Numbered from the stretch's first letter, positions 35,887 through 43,373 are shown. The stretch: 64,000 nucleotides of DNA from Chryseobacterium soli (GCF_000737705.1 NZ_JPRH01000003.1:62001-126000), one strand, 5' to 3'. Notes: generated by a model from the sequence alone, not told the origin. Numbers and translations are program-made.

Positions 35887-36070
35887 TAGTTACAAACACT
35901 ATTGGTTGGAATAAAATACGCTGTACGGAAGTCTCGCGCAAGTTGGTGGAGACCACCGGAGGGCTCCGGTAGTTACAAACACTAGTGGTTGGAATAAAAT
36001 ATGCAGTACGGAAGTCTCGTGCAAGTTGGAGACCACCGGAGGACTCTGGTAGTTACAACCAATAGTGTTT
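35887..36070. repeat. Tandem 83/80-bp repeat closed by a 14-bp inverted repeat
   Basis: The unit TAGTTACAAACACTA...ACGGAAGTCTCG...GTTGGAGACCACCGGAGG begins at 35887 and again at 35970 (period 83); a truncated third TAGTTAC begins at 36050 (period 80). AAACACTATTGGTT (35894-35907) and AACCAATAGTGTTT (36057-36070) are perfect inverted partners. Internal hairpins: GGTGG/CCACC (35945-35957) and CCGGAG/CTCCGG (35956-35969). It fills the longest gap of this stretch (35612-36146); I find no gene there. Confidence 0.75.
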
Positions 36071-36146
36071 TTTTCTATAAATGAATTTATTTGCAATTAT
36101 TAAAACGAGAGAACTAATCTTGATATTCATGTTTGAAAGCTTATAA

Positions 36147-37322
36147 TTATCTTATAATTTTAACCTGTTGTAAAATTCCTTTCTCATTTTTAAAACTAAA
36201 AATATAAGTTCCTTTTTGTACGTTTGATAAATCTATATTTTTATTGTAATAGGCAAAACCCCTGCTAATTAGTTTTCCATCCATTGATAAGATAGTGTAT
36301 TCAAACTGATTACTGTTATTTTTATTACTGATGACAAAACCGTCTCTGGATGCGTTGGTATAAACCTTTGTTTTAATCACTTGATCTTCATTGGCTGCAT
36401 TTGCAGAGAGTACACTTTCGTTAATATCTGCCACTTGTATGCTTTTAACAGCTGAGCTGGTGAGAGATGTTGTACTTCCACCGATGATGTATAATTTATT
36501 GTTATATACTTCCGCTGCAGCATGTCTTCTGGGAATCATATTGGATGATAACTGATGTAATTTATTAGTTGTCGTATCAAAATAGGCCAGAAAAGATTGA
36601 TTGTTAAAACCGCCTACAATAAAAATCTTATTATCGGATACCGCTAATGCGTGTCCGGATATACCAGCAGGCATCGTATATTGATCAATCCAAAGATTAG
36701 TTTTGAGATCATAAACATTGATCAAACGAGATGGGGTACCATTAAAGCCACCAATTACATACAGCTTATCATTAACAATTTTACCCTTTGTTTCTCTGGC
36801 TGTGGGCATATTGGGTAATGGATTCCATGTATTGGAAGCAATATCATAATACTGGAATTTATTAGAAAATACTGTGGTTGCAGCTCCATTGAGTCCGCTG
36901 CCGCCAAACACATATATTTTGCCATTATAGATTGCTGAACCTGAATTTCCTGTATAGGAACGATTAACAACCCCCTTCGTTATGGTATTGGTTGCAAGGT
37001 CTACAATTTCAAGATGGCTGTTTCCCCAACCGTTAAAAATATAAATTTTATTATTGTAAGTTTCGGAATTAGCAAATCTTTTGGGAAGCAGGGTAGAATT
37101 GAGGATACTCCAACGGTTGTCTGTAATACTATATTTCTCAACATATTTTGCATCACTTGCTTTTTCCTGGTAGCCATTGCTCACGTATATATTATCATTC
37201 ACGATTACACTGGTTATGGCACCTCTGCCTACAGACATATTGGCGAGATTTTTAAATTGAAGTGTTTGTGCATGAGCTAACCATGAACTCAACAATGAAA
37301 GGAGTAATAATTTTGTTTTCAT
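36147..37322 (-). CDS. Secreted kelch-repeat protein with T9SS sorting domain
   Basis: 391 residues. Signal peptide 1-18 (MKTKLLLLSLLSSWLAHAQ). Five to six kelch beta-propeller units follow, each with the GG-Y/F motif: KIYVFGGSGLNGA, KLYVIGGFNGTPS, KIFIVGGFNNQSF, KLYIIGGSTTSLT, plus earlier SVIVNDNIYVSNGYQEK and NKIYIFNGWGNSH. Residues about 310-391 form the C-terminal T9SS sorting domain (VYTNASRDGFVISNKNN, ILSMDGKLISRG, LSNVQKGTYIFSFKNEKG). The product should be a surface or secreted propeller of unknown ligand. Its own unit. Confidence 0.87.
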   Translation of the reverse strand: MKTKLLLLSLLSSWLAHAQTLQFKNLANMSVGRGAITSVIVNDNIYVSNGYQEKASDAKYVEKYSITDNRWSILNSTLLPKRFANSETYNNKIYIFNGWGNSHLEIVDLATNTITKGVVNRSYTGNSGSAIYNGKIYVFGGSGLNGAATTVFSNKFQYYDIASNTWNPLPNMPTARETKGKIVNDKLYVIGGFNGTPSRLINVYDLKTNLWIDQYTMPAGISGHALAVSDNKIFIVGGFNNQSFLAYFDTTTNKLHQLSSNMIPRRHAAAEVYNNKLYIIGGSTTSLTSSAVKSIQVADINESVLSANAANEDQVIKTKVYTNASRDGFVISNKNNSNQFEYTILSMDGKLISRGFAYYNKNIDLSNVQKGTYIFSFKNEKGILQQVKIIR

Positions 37323-37496
37323 TGGTATTAAGATTTAGTGTTTGGTTTCCTTGATTTTCTGTTAAAAATTTGGAATTCTTTTAGCACCGAATATCAATAG
37401 AACATTGAAGTTCAAATATAGGAAAAAAGTGTAAGCGAATTTTTTTGTTGACTTTTTTAAAGCTCCAAACATAAGATGTTTTTTGTAAAAAACTTT

Positions 37497-37561
37497 GCTC
37501 TCCAACGTCTTCAGATTTCGGATTCATTTGACTGGCGTAAAGTTGGGAGACGTTGCAGAGC
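37497..37561. repeat. 65-bp imperfect palindromic element
   Basis: GCTCTCCAACGTCT (37497-37510) and AGACGTTGCAGAGC (37548-37561) are inverted partners with one mismatch around a 37-nt loop. The element starts 11 bp after the stop of the minus-strand 174-aa gene (ends 37572) and could serve as its terminator or be a mobile REP-like element. No T run follows on either strand. Confidence 0.55.
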
Positions 37562-37571
37562 TGTGTTATCT

Positions 37572-38096
37572 TTATTTCTTTCCTCTCCTTTCAAGAATAA
37601 GGTGCGCTGCATCCAGCATTTTAATCAGATAAATGTAGGGATTCATGATATTCCTTTCCGGAAGATGGTCATAAATTCCCAGTGAGAAATAGACCATTCC
37701 GGACATAAAATAATCAAATTCCTTGATGCTGTATTCTTTGAATGCTTTTTTAAAGACCAGCAGAGGGTTTTGGTATTCTTTTTCCGAAAGTAAGCCAAGA
37801 ACCAAAGGAGAAACATGTTCCAACTGAGTATTGACGCCCCATTTCTTTTCCTTCAGCGTGATGAGATAGCCTGCACGGACAAACGACTGCATCGACTGCC
37901 GAAAGTGAAAGAGAACGGACGGATCTTCCTTGATCCAGCTATTGCTTTTTACCGCGTGGTTCATAATGCTGTGTAATGTTCTTTTAGAGGCGTCCAGATC
38001 GTTGAACTGAAAAAAGGTTTCCATCAGCTGAAGCCCGGAGCGCTTTCTGCTGTCTGCCCAAAGATGGGTTTCAAAGTCTGTTTTAATTTTTTTCAT
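37572..38096 (-). CDS. Helical cytosolic protein, unknown function
   Basis: 174 residues with no signal peptide. Almost all helical: MKKIKTDFETHLWADSRKRS, LQLMETFFQFNDLDASKRTL, VLFHFRQSMQSFVRAGYLIT, FKKAFKEYSIKEFDYFMSGM, IYLIKMLDAAHLILERRGKK. I know no name for the family. It is preceded by more than 850 bp of repeat-rich intergenic DNA. Confidence 0.6.
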   Translation of the reverse strand: MKKIKTDFETHLWADSRKRSGLQLMETFFQFNDLDASKRTLHSIMNHAVKSNSWIKEDPSVLFHFRQSMQSFVRAGYLITLKEKKWGVNTQLEHVSPLVLGLLSEKEYQNPLLVFKKAFKEYSIKEFDYFMSGMVYFSLGIYDHLPERNIMNPYIYLIKMLDAAHLILERRGKK

Positions 38097-38150
38097 GTGT
38101 GTGTATGTTTTTATAGGTGAGAGAATATATGTGATTTACAATGCTTTTTT

Positions 38151-38281
38151 CTTAACCATTAAGAGCTTTTAAGGGTTTAAGAATCATTAAGATCATAGCT
38201 GAAGCTATGGATGAAGCGAGCTGCTTGTTTCATCTTTGTTGGAGCTTAACTCGTCAATCTCTTCATTTCCTTAATGGTTTA
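38151..38281. repeat. Inverted-repeat element in long intergenic gap
   Basis: AACCATTAAG (38154-38163) is matched by CTTAATGGTT (38270-38279), closing a 126-bp stretch rich in TTAAG-type sub-repeats (AAGGGTTTAAGAATCATTAAG, inverted GGAGCTTAACTCG). The gap 38097-38951 contains this element, the next repeat and two palindromes. Open frames across 38531-38768 on both strands overlap each other and show no protein signature. Confidence 0.45.
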
Positions 38282-38393
38282 TACTTTTCTACTAAATGTT
38301 TACTGCCTGTAAAGGAGGAAGTCTGGGCAATGCTGAACTTCCTGCCCATACAAGACAAAAAATAAAGGGTATTGTATACAATTTTACACCCTC

Positions 38394-38469
38394 CTGTCAT
38401 TCCGACGAAGGAGGAATCTCATTGATAGATTAGATTCTTCATTTCACTTCGTTACATTCTGAATGACAG
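38394..38469. repeat. Interspersed palindromic repeat, copy B (full hairpin)
   Basis: Outer arms CTGTCATTC (38394-38402) and GAATGACAG (38461-38469) pair perfectly, with inner GAATCT/AGATTC and CGAAG/CTTCG pairs, so the 76-bp element folds end to end. The core matches copy A at 35307-35358. The form recalls a MITE or REP-like element. Confidence 0.65.
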
Positions 38470-38838
38470 TAAGCAGACCATACAGTCTGGTGCAACATTG
38501 TATATTCTTACCAAAAAAATATGATAGAATTTGTGTTTTATAAAAGCCCGAAAGCCGCAATGGATTGTACACGCCATTGTAACATATCATGATACTGTAT
38601 GTGGTAAAGCTGGCTTAGAAAAAGATGATTGTAGAAAAGCAGAACAGCATGAAAATAAAAACGGCATGGGACTCTACAATATCTGTAATAGAGGTACTGG
38701 TATACCGTGCAACAGATAAGAGAGCCCACGCCTAGGTCGTGAGCTTCATACTTATCATCTTGTTGCATTAAAAATTACCAGTTTTCTATTACAAGATTCT
38801 AAGCAATAGCTTCTATATTTCTTTGAAGTATCGCAAAA

Positions 38839-38856
38839 TTACATCTTCAGATGTAA
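38839..38856. promoter_or_regulatory. Palindrome 1 upstream of the XRE regulator
   Basis: TTACATCT, centre TC, AGATGTAA: 8-bp perfect arms, about 95 bp before the regulator ATG. Candidate operator. Confidence 0.5.
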
Positions 38857-38888
38857 TCTATTGACAAATATAATAAATTTTCTGATAT

Positions 38889-38906
38889 ATGGTAATATAT
38901 TACCAT
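38889..38906. promoter_or_regulatory. Palindrome 2 upstream of the XRE regulator
   Basis: ATGGTAATATATTACCAT is an 18-bp perfect palindrome 45 bp before the regulator ATG; the overlapping AATATATT could also serve in the promoter. The two palindromes differ in sequence, so only one may be the regulator's own site. Confidence 0.6.
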
Positions 38907-38951
38907 GAAATATTTGATTGAAATTCTAAAATTGCTATTAATTATAAATTA

Positions 38952-39212
38952 ATGGATAGCAAAGACGTTTTAAAATTGTATATGCAAAGTTTTTCTGAAC
39001 ATCTCAAGGAGATAAGAAAGGAAAAATATACTTCTATGGATGCCGTTGCACAAAATTCGGTTTTCGATTCCAGTAACTATAACAAATATGAAAATGGTAA
39101 AGGAAATCCGACTATTGAAACTATCCTTAAAATGGCTTCAGCATTCAAAATCCCTCCTAAGGAACTATTTGATTTTGAATTCGATATAGAAAAATATAAA
39201 ATTGATGAATAA
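38952..39212 (+). CDS. XRE-family helix-turn-helix regulator
   Basis: 86 residues. One Cro/CI-type HTH spans about residues 17-72: LKEIRKEKYTSMDAVAQNSV, DSSNYNKYENGKGNPTIETI, LKMASAFKIPPKELFDFEFD. The tyrosine-containing YNKYENGK is the recognition-helix turn. It is convergent with the 39338-41724 minus-strand genes and thus not their divergent partner. It is the first plus-strand gene of the island and could act on its own promoter through the palindromes upstream. Confidence 0.87.
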   Translation: MDSKDVLKLYMQSFSEHLKEIRKEKYTSMDAVAQNSVFDSSNYNKYENGKGNPTIETILKMASAFKIPPKELFDFEFDIEKYKIDE

Positions 39213-39337
39213 ATCCCGACGAAAGTTGGGTTTTATCTTTATTAATCTATCCCGTAATGGAGAATGTATCGGTGAAAAAGGAGAGGGTTTTCAATTCAGA
39301 TTTTATCCCGTTATTTGTTAATACACTGTTATCTATA

Positions 39338-39965
39338 TTATTTATCAACTTTTTCAAAATCATTGTTCATATTTTTTAACATTTCTTCAAAAACTTCTTT
39401 TTTCGCTTTAGGGAGTTTCTCAATTGTCTCAAAGTCTAAATTTAGTTCAGGTATATTTGGTAAATTAACTGGAATTTTGACAAGATTATTTTGATAGTTT
39501 TCAGTAAGAGCATCACCTAATTTCAACAATTTATTATCAACATTTTTATCAAAATAAATAGATGCGATTTCCATTTTTGAGGATACCTTATATAAATCTT
39601 TATGATACTGAATCATAAGATTAATTAGTTTTTCTATATCATCTGAATTATTTGAATATTTAACAGAATTGTTTAATATTTTAATTTCCTTTGCTTGAAC
39701 TTCAAGCTGTAGTATACCGTCACTAATATCTTCCATTAGTTTTAGCCTTACATTATTTGTGCTTTGAATATTCTCTATGTTATGTCTTATTGTCCAATAG
39801 TCTTGTTCATTGGATAATTGATTTTTTTTGTAATAAATATTGTGTAGAAGCTGTCAGTATAGCGGTTGCAATAGAAGTAATAATAATTGTTTTTAAATTT
39901 GACTTTTCTATTTTCACATTTTCTTTAACTTCTTTTCTTGATTCTGTAGTATAGTTATAGTTCAT
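39338..39965 (-). pseudogene. Membrane/coiled-coil protein, split by a frameshift in an A8 run
   Basis: From ATG at 39963-39965, MNYNYTTESRKEVKENVKIE then KSNLKTIIITSIATAILTAS gives one membrane helix, and the frame ends 15 codons later in TGA. The downstream frame (39338-39736 and its open extension) continues with NQLSNEQDYWTIRHNIENIQ, joining smoothly if one base is removed from the eight-A run (plus-strand T8 at 39822-39829). Restored, the protein has 208 residues: an N-terminal anchor at 27-45 and a helical cytosolic part. The break may be real, a slippery regulatory tract, or a sequencing error. It is downstream of the RexB-like gene on the same strand, 221 bp away. Confidence 0.65.
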
Positions 39966-40186
39966 TAGCGGTAGGTTTGGAAAATATTATGTATAACGGA
40001 AGAGAATTGGAGAAGTGTGGGAATACAAAGAATTTTAGTTCAAAAAGAACTGTATGTTGTAACTGCTTTTGAGTACTCCTAACTTACAAAAAAAATGCAG
40101 AATTGAAAACATGAGAGGAATAAAGTATCTGCTTTTCACTTTGGTGCTTCTTCTTGCATTTAGCCAATACGATGTATACGCAGTTT

Positions 40187-40837
40187 TTATTTGTCTTTTG
40201 TTAATTTTTCCAGTTCTTCTTTATATATCAGCTTATTCAGAGATTGGCTTAGTGTAAAAATATTTACAATGTTATAAACAATTAATATAAAGCTATAATT
40301 AGTTAAAAGCATAAGGATTAGTAAATTTATAGCATTAAATATTTCTACTAATTTGCATTCGATTTCAAATTGAATTTCAGTAGTAAGCTTTACAATTAGA
40401 AAATAACAAACAGTAAATAACAATACTAAGATTGCCAAAGCAAATAATGCTATTGCTTGTTGATAAACTGAAAATTTGGGAAGTTTATTATCATTTCCAA
40501 TTTGTTCAGTACGAATTTTTAGACTATAAAATTTTTCAATTGTAGATTTGAAGACTCCATAATTTAAAAAACCAACAACTAAAGAATATGCGGTCATTGT
40601 AAATCCACAAAATGTTATAAATGCAGGTGAAAATGTAGTAACATAAATTTTTAATAGATCAAAGTACTCTCTGTCTGTTGTAGAATCCTTTACAAAAAAG
40701 AATAAAACATTAATACAAATAATTAACAATCCAGAAACTATATATACAGGTTTTTTGTATAATTTTCTATCCCAAATTATACTGAATAAACCTTTAAAAG
40801 AATTTTCAAATTCTTCTTTTTTATTTATAGTCTCCAT
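40187..40837 (-). CDS. Four-helix membrane protein, RexB-like architecture
   Basis: 216 residues. Helices at about 31-50, 68-90, 123-150 and 167-192, with a basic cytosolic loop after helix 2 (KSTIEKFYSLKIRTEQIGND) and a charged C-terminus. The order (two helices, cytosolic loop, two helices) is that of phage lambda RexB, a membrane protein of about 144 residues. Its gene overlaps by 13 bp the 3' end of the larger soluble gene, as rexB follows rexA. No sequence similarity strong enough for a family name. The likely role is the membrane effector of a two-gene system. Confidence 0.75.
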   Translation of the reverse strand: METINKKEEFENSFKGLFSIIWDRKLYKKPVYIVSGLLIICINVLFFFVKDSTTDREYFDLLKIYVTTFSPAFITFCGFTMTAYSLVVGFLNYGVFKSTIEKFYSLKIRTEQIGNDNKLPKFSVYQQAIALFALAILVLLFTVCYFLIVKLTTEIQFEIECKLVEIFNAINLLILMLLTNYSFILIVYNIVNIFTLSQSLNKLIYKEELEKLTKDK

Positions 40838-41724
40838 TTTTTTAATGAATCTTGTAAAATGGAAATTAGTGGATTAATTTCTTTTTTAACTTTAATTTTA
40901 AAATTCTCAAATTCATTTTTTGTATTTATAACCACCTTGTTATCAAAAGAATTTGTTCCAGTTGCTTTTAGAGTGCCATTTTCTTTACTTAATTCAATTC
41001 CTCCTTTTATTAACTTAGAATCTAAATTTAAAGATTCCTTTTTTTCAGAATCAAATTCAGCTTTGTATTTATTTACATTTGATTCTTTTAATAAAGCATC
41101 CATAAATAATTTTTCATCATCTCCTAAATCATCATTAGTATAACTAATTTCTAATTGAAGTTTGTCTAACGTTTTGAAAGAGAATATTTTTTCAATTTCG
41201 TCTACACTTTTTGCGATATCTATATTGAAGTAACGTTCACTTTCATAAATTTTAAGTAAAGCTTCATTAAAAAATAATTCAACTTGTTTCGGAGTCGCTT
41301 TTGAATTTATTGGAAGTAATATTCTATGGATTGCTGGTATGAAATAAAAAGATATTTCGTATGCATTTGGTTTTACAACAGCATTGGGGTTACCTGGTTT
41401 TATTTCTTTAAGTTTAGTATCATAATGTTTGTCTTTTTCATCTTCAATTTTATACTTAATAAATTCACATTCATAAATTTCATAACTCTTATGCTTAAGT
41501 TCATCAAATTCACTACCTAGTAATGATTTACTAATTGGGTTTTTAAAAATTTTCTTTAAAACTAACCCATTCTTATTTCCAATTTTAGCATAAAAATCTG
41601 TAAAATTAAAAATTTGATTAATCATTTGAGAATATAAAGCCTGTTTATTTTCCTCTTTTGAGTGAATTTTAATATTAATAATGTTGAATTGTTCTTCAGT
41701 GTAATTTTTCTTAATTAGTGACAT
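40825..41724 (-). CDS. Soluble partner of the four-helix protein, RexA-like/DUF4747-like candidate
   Basis: 299 residues, no signal peptide or TM helix. Residues 1-130 start MSLIKKNYTEEQFNIINIKI, with an IHSKEENKQALYSQMINQIF helix and YEISFYFIPAIHRILLPINS. The second half has KATPKQVELFFNEALLKIYE, LDKLQLEISYTNDDLGDDEK and a glycine-containing KLIKGGIELSKENGTLKATG, which I remember from DUF4747-type proteins, without being able to check. It is the first gene of a two-gene unit and would be the sensor or regulator half. The 13-bp overlap indicates coupled translation. Confidence 0.7.
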   Translation of the reverse strand: MSLIKKNYTEEQFNIINIKIHSKEENKQALYSQMINQIFNFTDFYAKIGNKNGLVLKKIFKNPISKSLLGSEFDELKHKSYEIYECEFIKYKIEDEKDKHYDTKLKEIKPGNPNAVVKPNAYEISFYFIPAIHRILLPINSKATPKQVELFFNEALLKIYESERYFNIDIAKSVDEIEKIFSFKTLDKLQLEISYTNDDLGDDEKLFMDALLKESNVNKYKAEFDSEKKESLNLDSKLIKGGIELSKENGTLKATGTNSFDNKVVINTKNEFENFKIKVKKEINPLISILQDSLKKWRL

Positions 41725-41958
41725 GGTATTAATTTATTGCAAAATAATAAAATTTTATGATATTGATGTTTTTGGAAAATTGTTTATAACAACAAGATTT
41801 ATACATTGAGCTAATGTTGTTTTGGTTTTAGCTATCTATTTGTTAATCATCAAATATAAAATATAAATATATTATTTCCTTACGGGAAACCGTATTTCAA
41901 ACAAAAAACTGCCCTGCTACCGCATTCTATGATAAAAACCAATAAAAATTTGTTAAAA

Positions 41959-42963
41959 TTATGTTGCAAATTTATAAGTATTTACAAAAGCTTCGTTTCT
42001 TCCTATAACGGCAAATGCACGACTTATAATTTTACACTTTACATTGTTTATAACCAGAAGGGAATGTTTTCCTTCCTGTTTTTTTCTCTCATAGTAAGTT
42101 TTCATTTCTGCATCGTGTCGAATTGCTGAAAGGGCAGCCAAATGTAGAATAGATTTCATTTTTTTATCTGCAAAGTGGCTTACCTTACTTTTTCCTTTGA
42201 TGGATGTTCCTGAAGAATATTCAAAAGGTACAATTCCACAATAACAGGCAAATTTCCTCCAGTTTGCAAAACTTTTAAAACCTTTGGTTGCAAGCAAAAG
42301 ATAAAGTGAGGTGACTTCTCCGATTCCAGGTACTGATATAAGTAATTTTTTCTTTTGCTTCAGCTCCTCATTATTACATATTATTTCTCTGATGGTTTTC
42401 TCAATTTCCGAAAGTGTTTTCTTTAAAAACAATAAAGTTTTCTTGTTGATCGTCTCGGTATGGCCATAGACTTTTTTAGGCAAAAAATCTTTATTTTCTA
42501 TGGTAGAGCTAAAATCCTTAATCGCATCAACCAATTTTTCACGCTCTGCATACAATAATTTCAAACTCATTATATCAGAATCAGGAACTTCACTGAGTAC
42601 AATTTTATCAATATTCCTAAGCGCATACATGGCAATATCTTTGGCATCTGATTTATCTGACTTACCACGGCATATACCTTTTGATTGTTTTATTTCAAGA
42701 GCTGAACAGTGTGAGAAATCTACTTCATATTCTGATAGAATGATACTTACGTTCATTGAATAAACACCAGTATTTTCAAAACAGAATAAACTTTCACTAT
42801 TGGAAATTTTATGTTTTTTTAGTTTTCTGAAAAGTTCTTTTATTCCTTTCACATCATTAGTGATCTGTCCATTGATAACAAATTGTGCAGAAAAATTGGT
42901 AACGTAAAAATCCAATGTTTCTTTGGAAACATCAATTCCAATGTAATTTTTGTAATTTTTCAT
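41959..42963 (-). CDS. IS110-family DEDD transposase
   Basis: 334 residues, standard for IS110. N-terminal DEDD_Tnp domain: the first Asp is residue 11 (YIGIDVSKETLDF), the Glu is in CFENTGVYS, and the two Asp are in KSDKSDAKDIAMYALRN. C-terminal Tnp_20 domain: LISVPGIGEVTSLYLL, WRKFACYCGIVPFEYSSGTS, KGKSKVSHFADKKMKSILHL, with the Ser of SSGTSIKGKS as the proposed nucleophile. It works as a recombinase with the bridge RNA encoded just upstream. The reading frame is intact, so the element may be active. Confidence 0.95.
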   Translation of the reverse strand: MKNYKNYIGIDVSKETLDFYVTNFSAQFVINGQITNDVKGIKELFRKLKKHKISNSESLFCFENTGVYSMNVSIILSEYEVDFSHCSALEIKQSKGICRGKSDKSDAKDIAMYALRNIDKIVLSEVPDSDIMSLKLLYAEREKLVDAIKDFSSTIENKDFLPKKVYGHTETINKKTLLFLKKTLSEIEKTIREIICNNEELKQKKKLLISVPGIGEVTSLYLLLATKGFKSFANWRKFACYCGIVPFEYSSGTSIKGKSKVSHFADKKMKSILHLAALSAIRHDAEMKTYYERKKQEGKHSLLVINNVKCKIISRAFAVIGRNEAFVNTYKFAT

Positions 42964-42984
42964 AACTTAGTATTGCATTAAACA

Positions 42985-43135
42985 AAAATGTTGAATTTCT
43001 TTAAAGCCTTTATTAGACCTCCAAGTCTATCATTCTATCTAAAGCCATTCAACGAGATTCAAGGAGAAAGCAGAGGACTAATGCGGCAGAAAAGTCTCAA
43101 ACTTAGCACGATTCTTAGTTCACCTCTGTTTTCCT
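42985..43135 (-). ncRNA. Bridge RNA of the IS110 element, two guide loops resolved
   Basis: Read on the minus strand. Target loop 43071-43128: outer stem CAGAGG/CCTCTG, inner stem ACTAA/TTAGT, apical stem AAGT/ACTT; the 5' internal loop GAATCGTGCT and 3' internal loop TTCTGCCGCA face each other. Donor loop 42990-43053: outer stem GTTGAAT/ATTCAAC, apical stem TAGAC/GTCTA, internal loops GGCTTTAGATAGAATGA and ATAAAGGCTTTAAAGAA. The loops match the two target flanks and the two element ends (see findings). It should be transcribed ahead of, and in line with, the transposase gene. Confidence 0.85.
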
Positions 43136-43175
43136 TTTAATAAATTTAGATTGTTTTTATCAATACAAAGTAAAG

Positions 43176-43195
43176 GCACGAATCCTTTCGTGTGG
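43176..43195. repeat. Palindromic repeat copy 1, interrupted by the IS110 element
   Basis: GCACGAATCCTTTCGTGTGG is the inverse of 43349-43368. Each holds a 6-bp hairpin, CACGAA/TTCGTG. The element entered right after the GC of this palindrome's flank. Confidence 0.8.
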
Positions 43196-43348
43196 CATTT
43201 TTATTAATAATTACTTTTAGTAAACTACCTCATTTTATATCTTTACGTAAAACAAATTATAGATAGAGCAAAGAGGTTGATTATTCTGATGAAAAAGGAC
43301 TTTGGATGAGATTGTAATTTTCAGAATGTTTAATTTATAGTTTTTTAA

Positions 43349-43368
43349 CCACACGAAAGGATTCGTGC
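43349..43368. repeat. Palindromic repeat copy 2, intact
   Basis: CCACACGAAAGGATTCGTGC, inverse of copy 1 over 153 bp, followed by AGTAGCGTGGGG. It lies just before the toxin relic. The stretch 43196-43348 between them shows no gene; the copy is probably a target-type repeat linked to the Rhs region. Confidence 0.75.
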
Positions 43369-43373
43369 AGTAG

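Larger units (their letters stand above)
41922..43177 (-). mobile_element. Complete IS110-family insertion sequence
   Basis: About 1.25 kb, transposase on the minus strand. The ends are read from the bridge-RNA loops and from the interrupted palindrome: the left (5') end abuts GC at 43176-43177 next to TTCGTGC, and the right end abuts GC at 41922-41923 next to GGTAGCAGGG. Joining the flanks gives GGATTCGTGC + GGTAGC, matching the second copy of the repeat at 43349-43374 (TTCGTGC AGTAGC). There are no terminal inverted repeats or target duplication beyond the 2-bp core, as is usual for IS110. Confidence 0.85.

Noticed and set aside
35887..36070. CRISPR array
   Set aside because: Only two and a half units of 83/80 bp, no short unique spacers, no cas gene. 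A tandem duplication with inverted ends fits better.
38531..38768. Open frames on both strands (62 and 76 codons) in a repeat-rich gap
   Set aside because: They overlap each other, show no signal peptide, domain or codon pattern, and lie in DNA with no other gene signals; the plus-strand frame is cysteine- and histidine-rich by chance.
40069..40257. Plus-strand 62-codon hydrophobic frame (MRGIKYLLFTLVLLLAFSQY from an inner Met)
   Set aside because: It overlaps the 3' end of the four-helix protein gene by about 70 bp on the opposite strand. It resembles a two-helix protein but has no promoter or terminator support; I keep it only as a weak possibility.
41881..41894. Terminal inverted repeat of the IS110 element (TACGG/CCGTA hairpin)
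   Set aside because: It lies outside the right end fixed by the donor guide (41922-41923) and belongs to the flanking repeat DNA.
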